A stretch of DNA of 64,000 nt from Thermus oshimai DSM 12092 (GTDB lineage Bacteria; Deinococcota; Deinococci; Deinococcales; Thermaceae): NCBI RefSeq assembly GCF_000373145.1, contig NZ_KB890614.1, forward strand, positions 220,043 through 284,042, read 5' to 3'. The notes below the pieces were generated by a model. It worked only from the letters and a program-made list of their open reading frames with translations, did not search any database and was not told the DNA's origin. Shown here in pieces: positions 40,538 through 49,242 of this stretch (positions are counted from its first letter, which is position 1; each line of letters starts with the position of its first letter). A program made the translations under genes and the position numbers.

Positions 40538-41694
40538 CCCGGCCTCCTTAAGGCGAAGGCGTAAAAGAGGCTTAGGGCCAAGAAAACGGAGGACCCGGCG
40601 AAGAAGGGCGCCTTAGGTCCAAAGGCCTCCCAGAGCACCCCCCCCACCGCGGGGCCCAGGGCCACCCCCAGGCCCTCCACGGTCATGAGGCTCCCCCATA
40701 TGGCCCCCCGGTTCTCCTGGGGGAGGTTCTTGGCCAGGAAGCCGTTCCAGCCGGGGAGGAAGAGGCTGAAACCGAGCCCCGCCAGGAGGGCGAGAAGGGC
40801 CAGTTCCAGGACCCCTAGGGCCAGGGGAATCCGCCCCATGACCGCCCCCAGGAGGAAAAGCCCCCCCATGAGGGCGGCCCGGTACCCCCTTCGGTCCACC
40901 GCCCGCCCCGTGAAGGGGAGGAGGAGGAAGGCCAGCCCCCCGCCCAGGAGGAGGAGCCCCCCAAGGGCGATGGGCTCGAGGCCCAAGGCCTCCTTGGCGT
41001 AGCGCAGGAGGAAGAGGGACACCAAAGCGGGGGCGAAGGTCTGGCCGAAGGCCGCGGGCAGGAAGAGGAGAAGCCGCCCCAAGGGGTAGCGCTCCCGGCT
41101 TTGCGCGGGGATGGGGATCCTGAAGCGCAGGAGGGAGAGGGCCAGGAGGAAGGCCAGCCCCTGGGCCAGGAGGAGGAGGGCGTGGGCGGCCTTGGGGTCT
41201 TTGGCCGCCACCTGCCCCACCCCCACCAGGCCGATGCCCACCCAGGGCATGACCAGGGTGAGGGTGAAGGAAAGGGCCCGGGCCTCCCGCCCGGGTCGGG
41301 CGATGCGGCTGGTGTAGGTCATAAGCCCGGGATAGAGGGCGGACATGCCAAGCCCCCAAAGGAGGCCCAGGCCCCAAAGGGCCCAGCCCGCCTGGGCCAG
41401 GGGGGTGAGGAGGAGGGCAAAAAGCCCCACCAACGCCGCCAGGCCCACCATGAGGCCGAAGCCCACCCGCTCGGCCAGAAGCCCCCCAAAACCCTTGGAG
41501 AGGTTTTCCGCAAGCTGGTGCAGGGTGTAGGCCAGGGTGAAGACCGCAGGGCCTAGGTGGAGGTGCTCGGGGGCGTAGAAGGGGAGGAAGCCCGCGAAGT
41601 AGCCGCTCCGGACCCCCTCCATGAGCCCGATGGCCAGGATGAGCCTTAGGAGCGCGGAGAGGCCATCCTTGGCCCAAGGGAGGTGGCGAAACAC
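40528..41694 (-). CDS. Major facilitator superfamily transporter
   Basis: 388 residues with twelve predicted helices. The MFS signature between helices 2 and 3 reads GGLLAERVGFGLMVGL near residues 71-86, with the repeat GRAVDRRGYRAALMGGLFLL near 268-287. Substrate unknown; its operon partner is a NodB deacetylase. The GTG at 41694 is preceded by TATACT at 5 bases and no ribosome site. The divergent GT2 gene starts only 14 bases away. Confidence 0.83.
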   Translation of the reverse strand: MFRHLPWAKDGLSALLRLILAIGLMEGVRSGYFAGFLPFYAPEHLHLGPAVFTLAYTLHQLAENLSKGFGGLLAERVGFGLMVGLAALVGLFALLLTPLAQAGWALWGLGLLWGLGMSALYPGLMTYTSRIARPGREARALSFTLTLVMPWVGIGLVGVGQVAAKDPKAAHALLLLAQGLAFLLALSLLRFRIPIPAQSRERYPLGRLLLFLPAAFGQTFAPALVSLFLLRYAKEALGLEPIALGGLLLLGGGLAFLLLPFTGRAVDRRGYRAALMGGLFLLGAVMGRIPLALGVLELALLALLAGLGFSLFLPGWNGFLAKNLPQENRGAIWGSLMTVEGLGVALGPAVGGVLWEAFGPKAPFFAGSSVFLALSLFYAFALRRPGWK

Positions 41695-41708
41695 GGTACA
41701 GTATACCC
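41695..41708. promoter_or_regulatory. 14-base bidirectional leaderless promoter between MFS and GT2 genes
   Basis: The whole intergenic space is GGTACAGTATACCC. Plus strand: TACAGT (41697-41702), 6-base gap, GTG at 41709. Minus strand: TATACT (41705-41700), 5-base gap, GTG at 41694. The two -10 boxes overlap by 3 bases and form a near-palindrome. Confidence 0.65.
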
Positions 41709-42392
41709 GTGCGGATCAGCGTGGTGATCCCCGCCCACAACGAGGAGGCCTACCTCCCCGCCGCCTTGGAGGCCGTAAGGGCCCAGACCCTTTCCCCCTT
41801 GGAGGTCCTCGTGGTGGACAACGCCTCCACCGACCGCACCCGCGAGGTGGCGGAGGCCTTCGGGGCCCGGGTGGTCTACTGCCCCAGGAAAGGGGTGGCC
41901 CACGCCCGTCAGGCGGGGCTCCTCGCCGCCCGGGGCGAGTGGGTGGCCATGACGGACGCGGACTCCAGGCCCCTCCCTCACTGGCTGGAGGCCCTTGCCG
42001 AGAAGGCGGAAGGGGCGGTGGGGGTCTACGGCCCCTTGCGCTTCTACGGGGTCTCCCCCCTGGAGGCCGCCCTTTCCGAGTGGGGGTATAGGGCCTTTCT
42101 CCACCTCATGGCCCTTCTCGGGCGGCCCAACCTGGCGGGGGCCAACCTGATGGTCCTGAAGGAGGTGGCCCTAAAAGCGGGGGGGTTCCCCGAGGTGGAG
42201 GCCCGGGAGGACGTGCTCCTGGGCTACAAGCTTAGGGCCCTCGGCCCCCTGCGCTACGCCCCGAGGGCTTTGGTCCTCACCTCCGCCCGCCGGCTTAAAG
42301 GGGGGTGGGGGCGGTTTCTCCTGAGGCAGCTCAGGAACCTCATGGGCGATCCTCGAGGTTATTTCGGGGAAGGCGGGGAAAGGGGAAGATGA
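41709..42392 (+). CDS. Family 2 glycosyltransferase
   Basis: 227 residues from GTG. GT-A fold: ISVVIPAHNEEAYLPAALEA at residues 3-22, VLVVDNASTDRT near 33-44, the DXD-type motif AMTDADSRPLPHWLEAL near 77-93, GVYGPLRF and a GANLMVLKEVALKAGGFPEV acceptor loop near 141-160, followed by REDVLLGYKLRALG. No membrane helix. It transfers sugar from a nucleotide sugar to a lipid or glycan acceptor. Divergent from the MFS gene and convergent with GT4, overlapping it by 53 bases. Confidence 0.86.
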   Translation: MRISVVIPAHNEEAYLPAALEAVRAQTLSPLEVLVVDNASTDRTREVAEAFGARVVYCPRKGVAHARQAGLLAARGEWVAMTDADSRPLPHWLEALAEKAEGAVGVYGPLRFYGVSPLEAALSEWGYRAFLHLMALLGRPNLAGANLMVLKEVALKAGGFPEVEAREDVLLGYKLRALGPLRYAPRALVLTSARRLKGGWGRFLLRQLRNLMGDPRGYFGEGGERGR

Positions 42393-43542
42393 GCCTTTTC
42401 GGCTCCACCTTTAGGATCTCCCGGGCCTCGTCGTAGACGGCCACCACCTTCTCCGCGATCCGCTCTGCCGAGCGCTCCAGGGCGAAGGCCCGGGCCTCGA
42501 GGCTGAAGGCGCGCCGCTTCTCCTCGTCCCGGAGAAGAAGGAGGGCCTTTTCCGCCATGGCCTTGAAGTCCCCTGGGGGCACCAAAAACCCCGTCTTTCC
42601 CTCCAGAACCCCCTCCAACACCCCTTCCGCCCCCACGGCCACCACCGGCACCCCCATGGCCTGGGCCTCCCAGATCACCAGGCCCTGGGTTTCCGTCTCG
42701 CTGGCGAAGAGGAAGAGCTCGGCCAGCCGGTAGTACCCCCCGATCCTCCGGTAGGGCACGGGCCCCAGGAAAAGGACCCGCTCGGCGATGTGGAGCTCCT
42801 CGGTTAGGCGCTTTAGGTGGGGAAGCTCCGGCCCTTCCCCGATGTGGACAAGAAAAACGTCCTCCTCCTTGGCGAGCTCCGCCACCGCCTTCAAGACCAC
42901 GTCAAAGCTCTTTTCCTTCCCGAGCCGCCCCACGGTGATGAGCCGCCTTTTCCCCTCGGGCCAGGGACAGGGGGAGGGGAGGGGGGCTTCCTCCAGGAGG
43001 CGGTTGTCAATCCCCGTGGGGATGACCCGGATGGGCCTTTCGATGCCGTAGCTCTCCGCCAGGCGCTTCACGGGCTCCGTGGGGGCGATGACCACCTCCA
43101 CCCGGTTGTAGAAGGCCTTGGCCAGGCGGGGCACGATCCCTGTGTACCGGTCCAGGACCGCGAGGCCGGGGACGTAGTGGGCGTACTTCTCGTAGTGGGT
43201 GTGGAAGGTGGAGACGTGGGGGAGGCCCTTGTTGCGGGCCAGCCGCAAGCCCCAGACCCCCAGGGTGAGGGGGGTGTGGGTGTGCACCAGCTCAAACTCC
43301 GTGGGCAGGTGCCGGGCGGAGGGCAGGGCGATCTGCTGCCCCTCGTAGAAGGGGTAGGCCACGGAGGGCACCCGCACCACCCCTTCCTCCTCCTCCGGGG
43401 CTTCCGGGTGGTGGGGTGCGATCACCCAAGCCTCGTGGCCCATGCGCCGGAGCTCCCTTAGGAGGAGGTAGACGCTGGTGGTGACCCCGTTGGGGTTGGG
43501 GAAGTACACGTCGGTGAAGAGGCCTACGCGGTAAAGGCGCAT
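42340..43542 (-). CDS. Family 4 glycosyltransferase, glycolipid type
   Basis: 400 residues. GT-B fold. N-terminal domain starts RVGLFTDVYFPNPNGVTTSV near residues 5-24; HTHTPLTLGVWGLRLARN near 87-104 and STFHTHYEKYAHYVPGL near 110; the nucleotide-sugar domain has VIPTGIDNR, TVGRLGKEKSFDVVLKAVAE near 199-218 and the EX7E motif region SETETQGLVIWEAQAMGVPV near 278-297. The closest family sense is glucosyl-diacylglycerol synthases such as those making membrane glycolipids, which fits the abundant glycolipids of Thermus. Acceptor is inference. Confidence 0.85.
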   Translation of the reverse strand: MRLYRVGLFTDVYFPNPNGVTTSVYLLLRELRRMGHEAWVIAPHHPEAPEEEEGVVRVPSVAYPFYEGQQIALPSARHLPTEFELVHTHTPLTLGVWGLRLARNKGLPHVSTFHTHYEKYAHYVPGLAVLDRYTGIVPRLAKAFYNRVEVVIAPTEPVKRLAESYGIERPIRVIPTGIDNRLLEEAPLPSPCPWPEGKRRLITVGRLGKEKSFDVVLKAVAELAKEEDVFLVHIGEGPELPHLKRLTEELHIAERVLFLGPVPYRRIGGYYRLAELFLFASETETQGLVIWEAQAMGVPVVAVGAEGVLEGVLEGKTGFLVPPGDFKAMAEKALLLLRDEEKRRAFSLEARAFALERSAERIAEKVVAVYDEAREILKVEPKRLIFPFPRLPRNNLEDRP

Positions 43543-43560
43543 GCGTTTCCCCCGAGCATA

Positions 43561-44733
43561 CTACGATGGCTCCTGTGCCCTCTCCAAATCTTCCCGGATG
43601 TGCCGGATGGCACCCCCAATCCCCCCTGGGGGGCCGATGCGGGCCTTACCGGCCTGGCTGGCCTTCTGGTACAGCTCGGGAACCTTCAGCAGCATAAGGG
43701 CTTGCCCTGCGATCCGATAAGGATCCGCCTCCACCAGATGCAACGCGTCCCCTAGGAGCCGCTTCTGCCTTCGGGCAAAGGCCCGGGTGTACTGGGGCCC
43801 CGGGGTGGGGAAGGCCACGATGGGCAGGCCCAAGCCGGCGGCTTGCTCGGCCGCGGTGCCTGCGGTGGCCAAGGCCAGGGTGGACCGGTGCAGGATGGCG
43901 GAAAACGCGCGGCGCAGAACCCAGGCCACCCGGTCCCCTCGGGTGAGCCGGAGGGTGTCCCCATCCGGCCAGGCCCGTGCCCAGCCTTCCAAGGGGGGGA
44001 GGGCTTCCCAGGGCTTAGGCCAGGCCACGAGAGGGGTAAGGGGGAGGTGGCGGCTGGCCTCGAGCATCAGGGGTAGGCTGAAGGCCTCATCCCCCCGGGT
44101 CCCGGGCAGGAGGGCGAGGCAGGGGTCAGGGCCTAAGAAGGCCAGGTCCCTTTCGGGAGGGGAAAGCAGGTCCATGGCGAAGCTGCCGTACCAGTAGGCG
44201 TGGCGGACCCCCAGGCTTTGGAGCCGTTTTTGGCTCTTCTCATCCCGCACGAAGACCGCCCGGGCCCGGCGGTGGAGGAGGCGCTCGTAAGGGGTGAAGT
44301 CGCTGCCCCCCCAGTCCAAGAGGAGCTCCAAGGGGGAGGAGAGGCCTTCCAGGTAATGGGCGGAGACCAGCGGGTTGAGGTGGTAGAGGGGGGCTCCCCG
44401 GCCCGCGAAGACCCCCACGCTGAGGGCGTAGGCGTCCCCCACCACCACCACCGCCCTTGGGGGGGGTGTGGCCCGGGCGGCCCGCCACTGGGCCAGGGTC
44501 ATGCTGAGGAACCCCGCTTTAAGGTCTTCCACCAGGTTGCGCAGGCTTCCGAAGAGGAACCCTCCGGAGGGCATGTCCTTCCGGGGGCCCAGGATGCGCT
44601 CGGCCACCCCTTCGTAGGCCTTGCCCTGGCCCACCAGGGGCAAGGCCCATATGGGGGAGGGCAGGCCTCGAGCCACCTGGGCCCCGATGGCGTCCTCCGT
44701 GGGGCCGTTGGATATGAAGAGGATAGGCTTCAT
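43561..44733 (-). CDS. Lipid-A-disaccharide synthase-related protein (COG4370 type)
   Basis: 390 residues. ILFISNGPTEDAIGAQVARG at residues 4-23 matches the opening of this group, SSPLELLLDWGGSDFTPYER lies near 132-151, LALLPGTRGDEAFSLPLMLE near 207-226, and the donor end has ALATAGTAAEQAAGLGLPIV near 287-306 then PTPGPQYTRAFARRQKRLLG. COG4370 is a GT-B family distantly related to LpxB, found in cyanobacteria and Thermus-Deinococcus; the reaction is unproven. Neighbouring GT4, GT2 and deacetylase suggest an envelope glycan or glycolipid. It overlaps pcp by 4 bases. Confidence 0.78.
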   Translation of the reverse strand: MKPILFISNGPTEDAIGAQVARGLPSPIWALPLVGQGKAYEGVAERILGPRKDMPSGGFLFGSLRNLVEDLKAGFLSMTLAQWRAARATPPPRAVVVVGDAYALSVGVFAGRGAPLYHLNPLVSAHYLEGLSSPLELLLDWGGSDFTPYERLLHRRARAVFVRDEKSQKRLQSLGVRHAYWYGSFAMDLLSPPERDLAFLGPDPCLALLPGTRGDEAFSLPLMLEASRHLPLTPLVAWPKPWEALPPLEGWARAWPDGDTLRLTRGDRVAWVLRRAFSAILHRSTLALATAGTAAEQAAGLGLPIVAFPTPGPQYTRAFARRQKRLLGDALHLVEADPYRIAGQALMLLKVPELYQKASQAGKARIGPPGGIGGAIRHIREDLERAQEPS

Positions 44734-45308
44734 AAAACGCTTAAGGCCACCCCCACCGCCCGGGCCTGCTCCTTTAGGGGCATGTAGGCCCCCCCGCGCC
44801 CTAGGGCCAGGGTCTCGTCCGGGGGGAGGTGGAGGAAGCCCACCCGGACCTCCTCGGGCAGATGGTAAAGGGAAAGGTAAAAGGCCTGGTTGCAGAGGTA
44901 GCTCCCCGCGGAGAGGCTGAGCCGGCCCGGGATGCCTGCCTCCTGCCAGCGCTTTAGGGTTTCCCGAAGGGGAAAGCGCGCCGCCAGGGCCAAAGGCCCC
45001 CCGGGGACGATGGGGAGGTCCTGGGGTTGGGCTCCCCGGTTATCCGGGATGGGGAAGTCCAGGAGGTTCACCGCCAGGCGCTCGAGGGTGGGGAGGGGGC
45101 GGTCCTGGGCCAGGCCCAGGTGGAGGACGGCCCTGGGCCCCAGGGCGTGAAGGCGGAAGAGGACCTCCGGCAGGGCCTCCGCCTCCACGGGCAGGACGGC
45201 CTTGACCACCTCCTCCCCCCCAAGCCGGTCCGGGAGGAGGTCCAAGACCGCCTGGGCGGGGTTGTGGTCCAGCCCGCCGAAGGGGGCGAATCTGGTGACG
45301 AGGAGCAT
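44730..45308 (-). CDS. pcp: Pyroglutamyl-peptidase I
   Basis: 192 residues. Cysteine peptidase family C15 that removes N-terminal pyroglutamate. Residues expected for the triad are visible: glutamate in LERLAVNLLDFPIPDN near 75, nucleophile cysteine in SAGSYLCNQAFYLSLYH near 133-149, and histidine in VGFLHLPPDETLALG near 156. The opening LLVTRFAPFGGLDHNPAQ is the usual VTGFxPFGG segment. The minus strand has TATAAT 11 bases before its ATG at 45308. Cytoplasmic. Confidence 0.88.
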   Translation of the reverse strand: MLLVTRFAPFGGLDHNPAQAVLDLLPDRLGGEEVVKAVLPVEAEALPEVLFRLHALGPRAVLHLGLAQDRPLPTLERLAVNLLDFPIPDNRGAQPQDLPIVPGGPLALAARFPLRETLKRWQEAGIPGRLSLSAGSYLCNQAFYLSLYHLPEEVRVGFLHLPPDETLALGRGGAYMPLKEQARAVGVALSVL

Positions 45309-45361
45309 ACGCTTGGGCCATTATAGGGGGTAAATCCTTGACCTGGTATAGGATAAGGGGC

Positions 45362-46198
45362 GTGGACCTGGGTCTCGTCACCGATACCGCGGCGGACCTT
45401 TCCCCCAAGCTCCTCCAGGAGGAGGCGGTGGGCCTGGTGCCCATCTACGTGCATCTGGGGGGTAGGCGCTACAAGGACTGGCAGGAGCTCACCCCCGACG
45501 CCCTCTACCAGGCCATGCGCGCGGGGGCCGAGCCCGTCACCGAGCCCCCCAGCGTGGAGGACTTCGCCGAGGTCTACGAGCGCCACCTCCAGGTGTACGA
45601 TCGTCTGCTCTCCATCCACGTTTCCGGCGAGCTTTCCAAGACGGTGGAAAGGGCCCGCGAGGCCGCCCTAAAGGTGGCCCCCACCCGCATCCGGGTGGTG
45701 GACTCGGCCATGGTCTCCGCGGGGCTTGGGGCCATGGTCCTAAGGGCGGTGGAGATGCTTAGGGGGGGTGCGGAGGAGGAGGCCATCGTGCGGGAGCTGG
45801 AGCGGCTTAAGCGCTCCAGCCTCTACTTCAGCGTGGCGGACCTCTCCCACCTGGCCCGAAACGGCCGCCTCCCCCGCTTCGGGGAGGTGGTGGGGAACCT
45901 CCTCGGCCTCAGGCCCATCCTCCGGATAGAGAAGGGGCACATCCGCTTCCTGAAAGTAGCCCGGGAAAACGCGGTGCCCGAGGCCCTGGCGAGCCTGGTC
46001 CTGGGGGAGTTCAGGGGGCGGGTGGCCCGCATCACCATCGCCCACAGCGACGCCCGGAGCGAGTGGATTGAGGGGCTTAAGCGGAGCCTGGAGGGCGCCC
46101 TTCGCCTGGAGCGGGGCCGCATCACCCGCTCCGGGGCCACCATCGCCGCCAACGTGGGCCTAGGGGCTTTGGCCGTCCACGCCTACGCGCTAGAATAG
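45362..46198 (+). CDS. DegV family fatty-acid-binding protein
   Basis: 278 residues from the GTG at 45362, chosen because TAGGAT at 45349-45354 lies 7 bases before it and the protein then starts [19 protein letters not shown], the usual DegV opening. [17 protein letters not shown] near residue 85 has the ligand serine region, then [15 protein letters not shown], and the C-terminal [20 protein letters not shown] near 170-189. DegV-type proteins (FakB) bind fatty acids for phosphorylation by FakA; FakA is not in this window. Confidence 0.87.
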   Translation: MDLGLVTDTAADLSPKLLQEEAVGLVPIYVHLGGRRYKDWQELTPDALYQAMRAGAEPVTEPPSVEDFAEVYERHLQVYDRLLSIHVSGELSKTVERAREAALKVAPTRIRVVDSAMVSAGLGAMVLRAVEMLRGGAEEEAIVRELERLKRSSLYFSVADLSHLARNGRLPRFGEVVGNLLGLRPILRIEKGHIRFLKVARENAVPEALASLVLGEFRGRVARITIAHSDARSEWIEGLKRSLEGALRLERGRITRSGATIAANVGLGALAVHAYALE

Positions 46199-46224
46199 GG
46201 GGCGTTTGCCCCCTTAAGGGGCAA
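46191..46224 (+). promoter_or_regulatory. Possible promoter and leader hairpin of mfd
   Basis: TAGAAT (46191-46196) is made from the last codons and stop of the degV gene. After the expected start near 46203 lies a perfect 7-bp hairpin, TTGCCCC / GGGGCAA with a 5-base loop (46206-46224), 6 bases before the mfd ATG at 46231. There is no T-run, so a leader stem rather than a terminator is likely. Confidence 0.4.
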
Positions 46225-46230
46225 GGCCCC

Positions 46231-49176
46231 ATGACGCCTGTTCTGAAAACGCTTTACGGGCACCGGCTGGAGCTTCCCCAGGCGGTGCGGGCCCTCCTCT
46301 TCGCCCGCGAGACCCCCCCGGCGGTCCTCCTCGCCCCGGAGGAGCGCCTTAGGCGCTACCGGGATCTTTCCGCCTTCGGGGCGCCCGTTTACGTGAACCC
46401 GGGCCTCGAGGCCCTGGAGGAGAAGGCCCTCTTCGTCTTCTCCTACGAGGAGGCCCTAAGCCCCTTCCCCGAGGACCCCGCTTCCTGGCGGCTCGTCTTT
46501 GAGGTGGGCCGGAGCTACCCGAGGGGGGCCCTTCTGGACCGCCTCCTCCGCATGGGCTACGCCCGGGACGAGGACTACCGGGTCTTGGGGGAGGTCTTGG
46601 AGCTCCTCGAGGGGGAGGTGCGCCTCCTCTTCTTCGGGGACGAGCTGGAGAGGATTTTGGTAAGGGGCGAGGAGGTGCGCCGCCACGTCCTCCTCCCCAA
46701 GCCGGGGAAGGCCGAGGGCTTCACCTCTAAGAAGATCCTCCACTTCCCGGGGGCGGTGTACCTGGACACCCCCGCCCTGGCCCCCAAAGCGATCTTCCCC
46801 CTCCTCCAGGGCCGGCCCCTGGTGGCCTTTGGGGGCGGGGTGGACCTTCCCCCCTTGGACCTCGGGGTAAGGCCCCTTCCCCCCTACCGGGGAAGCCTGA
46901 AGGCCTTGGAGAAGGACCTCGCCCGCTGGCTTGCGGAGGGGCGCCGGGTCCACCTCTTCGCCGGGCATGGGCGCACCCTGGAGTACCTGAAAAGGCGCCT
47001 TGCCCCTTTCCAGCCCCTCCTCCTGGACCGCTACCCCGCCCCCCCGGGGCGGCTCGCCCTCCTCCCGGGGGCCTTTGAGGGGGGGGCGGAGTGGGGGGAG
47101 GAGGTCTTCCTCACCGAGGCCTTGGTCTTCGCCACCGGGGCGGTGCGGGGGCGGATGAGGCGGGGGGAGGGGCTTTCCGACCCCTCGGCCCTCTCCCCGG
47201 GGGACTACCTCATCCACCCCGAGCACGGCATCGGCCAGTACCTGGGCCTGGAGACCCGGGAGGTTTTGGGGGCCAGGCGGGACTATCTGGTCCTCCGCTA
47301 CCAGGGGGAGGGGCGGCTCTACCTTCCCGTGGAGCAGCTTCCCCTTCTCAAGCGCCACCCCGGCACCACGGACGACCCCCCGGAGCTCTCCTCCTTGGGG
47401 AAAAACGAGTGGAAAAGGGCCAAGGAGCGGGCGAAAAAGGACGTGGAGGAGCTCGCCCAAAGGCTCCTCGTCCTCCAGGCCAAGCGGAGGGCCACCCCGG
47501 GCCGGGCCTTCCCCCCTCTCCCCGAGTGGGAGGCCCAGGTGGCCCAGGGCTTCCCCTACGCCCTTACCCCCGACCAGGCCCGGGCCCTGGAGGAGGTCCT
47601 GAGGGACCTCGAGGCCCCCTACCCCATGGACCGGCTGGTCTCGGGGGATGTGGGCTTCGGCAAGACGGAGGTGGCCCTCAGGGCCGCCGCCCGGGTGGTG
47701 GGCCACGGGGCCCAGGTGGCCTTTTTGGTCCCTACCACCCTGCTTGCGGAGCAGCACGGCAAGACCTTCCGCGAGCGCTTCCGGGCCCTGCCGGTGCGCA
47801 TCGGGGTCCTCTCCCGCTTCACCCCCCCTAAGGAGGAGGAGGCCATCCTGAAGGGGCTCAAAGAGGGCACGGTGGACCTCGTCATCGGCACCCACCGCCT
47901 CCTCCAGCCCGACGTGGCCTTCAAGGACCTGGGCCTCCTCATCGTGGACGAGGAGCACCGCTTCGGGGTGGCCCAGAAGGAACGGCTTCGGGAACTGAAG
48001 GCCAACGTGGACACCCTCTACCTCTCCGCCACCCCCATCCCTCGCACCCTGTATAGCGCCCTGGTGGGGCTTAAGGACCTCTCCAGCATCCAGACCCCCC
48101 CGCCTGGGCGCAAGCCTATCCGCACCTTCCTTGCCCCCTTTGACCCCCTTTTGGTGCGGGAGGCCATCCTCCTGGAACTGGAGCGGGGGGGGAAGGCCTT
48201 CTACATCCACGACCGGGTGGCCACCATCGAGGCCCGGCGCCGCTACTTGGAGAACCTGGTGCCCGAGGCCCGCATCGGGGTGGTCCACGGCCAGATGCCG
48301 GAGGCCCTCGTGGAGGAAACCATGCTCCTCTTTGCGGAGGGGGCCTACGACGTCCTTCTGGCCACCACCATCGTGGAGTCGGGCCTGGACGTGGGGGAGG
48401 CCAACACCATCCTGATTGAGCGGGCGGACCGGCTGGGCCTGGCCACGCTGTACCAGCTCCGGGGCCGGGTGGGCCGCCGGCAGGAGGAGGCCTACGCCTA
48501 CCTCTTCCACCCCCCCCGCCTCACGGAGGCGGCGGAGAAGCGCCTCCTGGCCATCGCCGACCTCTCGGATCTCGGAAGCGGCCACCTCCTGGCGGAGAAG
48601 GACATGGAGATCCGGGGGGTGGGGAACCTCCTGGGTCCCGAGCAGCACGGGCACATCAAGGCCCTTTCCCTCGAGGTCTACACGGAGCTCCTGGAGGAGG
48701 CCATCCGCCGGCTGAAGGGGGAGGCCCCCCTCGAGGCCCGGCCCCCCCTCACCCTGGACCTGGCCCTCTCCGCCCGCCTCCCCGAGGACTACATCCCCTC
48801 CCTGGAGGCGCGAAGCCTCTACTACGGCCGCTTCGCCCAGGTGCGGGGCCTGGCGGAGCTCTCCCGGTTGGTGCGGGAGCTCAAGGGGCGCTACGGCCCC
48901 CTGCCCGAGGAGGCGGAAGCCTTCGTTGAGCTTGCCCGGCTCCGCCTGGTGGCGGAGAAGAAGGGGGTGCGCTCCATCACCGAAAGCCTCACCCACCTGG
49001 AGGTGGTCTTCGGCCACTGGCCCCTGGACTACGACGCCCGGGGGCTAAAGCACCTCCCCCAGCGGGCGGAGATCACCCAGTACCCCCCGGGCTTCCGCCT
49101 GGAGAAGCGGGGCCTAAAGCCCAAGGACTACCCCGAGGCCCTCCTCCAGGCCCTCTACCTCTTCGCCGACCGATAG
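46231..49176 (+). CDS. mfd: Transcription-repair coupling factor Mfd
   Basis: 981 residues, shorter than E. coli Mfd (about 1150). It removes stalled RNA polymerase and recruits UvrA. Domain order: UvrB-like N-terminus (1-300), RNA-polymerase-interaction Tudor-type domain [20 protein letters not shown] near 324-343, RecG-like translocase with Walker [21 protein letters not shown] near 471-490, [20 protein letters not shown] near 570-589, [15 protein letters not shown] and the VVESGLDV-type motif [15 protein letters not shown] near 712, then the C-terminal inhibitory domain. Confidence 0.94.
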   Translation: MTPVLKTLYGHRLELPQAVRALLFARETPPAVLLAPEERLRRYRDLSAFGAPVYVNPGLEALEEKALFVFSYEEALSPFPEDPASWRLVFEVGRSYPRGALLDRLLRMGYARDEDYRVLGEVLELLEGEVRLLFFGDELERILVRGEEVRRHVLLPKPGKAEGFTSKKILHFPGAVYLDTPALAPKAIFPLLQGRPLVAFGGGVDLPPLDLGVRPLPPYRGSLKALEKDLARWLAEGRRVHLFAGHGRTLEYLKRRLAPFQPLLLDRYPAPPGRLALLPGAFEGGAEWGEEVFLTEALVFATGAVRGRMRRGEGLSDPSALSPGDYLIHPEHGIGQYLGLETREVLGARRDYLVLRYQGEGRLYLPVEQLPLLKRHPGTTDDPPELSSLGKNEWKRAKERAKKDVEELAQRLLVLQAKRRATPGRAFPPLPEWEAQVAQGFPYALTPDQARALEEVLRDLEAPYPMDRLVSGDVGFGKTEVALRAAARVVGHGAQVAFLVPTTLLAEQHGKTFRERFRALPVRIGVLSRFTPPKEEEAILKGLKEGTVDLVIGTHRLLQPDVAFKDLGLLIVDEEHRFGVAQKERLRELKANVDTLYLSATPIPRTLYSALVGLKDLSSIQTPPPGRKPIRTFLAPFDPLLVREAILLELERGGKAFYIHDRVATIEARRRYLENLVPEARIGVVHGQMPEALVEETMLLFAEGAYDVLLATTIVESGLDVGEANTILIERADRLGLATLYQLRGRVGRRQEEAYAYLFHPPRLTEAAEKRLLAIADLSDLGSGHLLAEKDMEIRGVGNLLGPEQHGHIKALSLEVYTELLEEAIRRLKGEAPLEARPPLTLDLALSARLPEDYIPSLEARSLYYGRFAQVRGLAELSRLVRELKGRYGPLPEEAEAFVELARLRLVAEKKGVRSITESLTHLEVVFGHWPLDYDARGLKHLPQRAEITQYPPGFRLEKRGLKPKDYPEALLQALYLFADR

Positions 49177-49190
49177 GGGGTTCCCCCTTT
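49175..49190 (+). terminator. Weak hairpin after mfd
   Basis: GGGG/CCCC stem with a 4-base loop followed by TTT, lying 1 base past the mfd stop and running into the -35 box of the fad promoter. It may lower read-through into the beta-oxidation operon. Confidence 0.3.
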
Positions 49191-49237
49191 GACAGGGGCG
49201 GGGCCTCGTCGTAAACTTTGACTCAGTATAAGGAGGT
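49189..49237 (+). promoter_or_regulatory. Sigma-A promoter and ribosome site of the fad operon
   Basis: TTGACA at 49189-49194, 17-base spacer, TAAACT at 49212-49217. The ribosome site AGGAGGT is at 49231-49237, 5 bases before the ATG. This is a full -35/-10 promoter with a leader, unlike the leaderless genes around it. Confidence 0.75.
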
Positions 49238-49242
49238 AGGCC

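Noticed and set aside
46456-49017. An 853-codon minus-strand open frame opposite mfd
   Set aside because: Composition is typical of antisense shadows in GC-rich genes and mfd on the plus strand has all its motifs.
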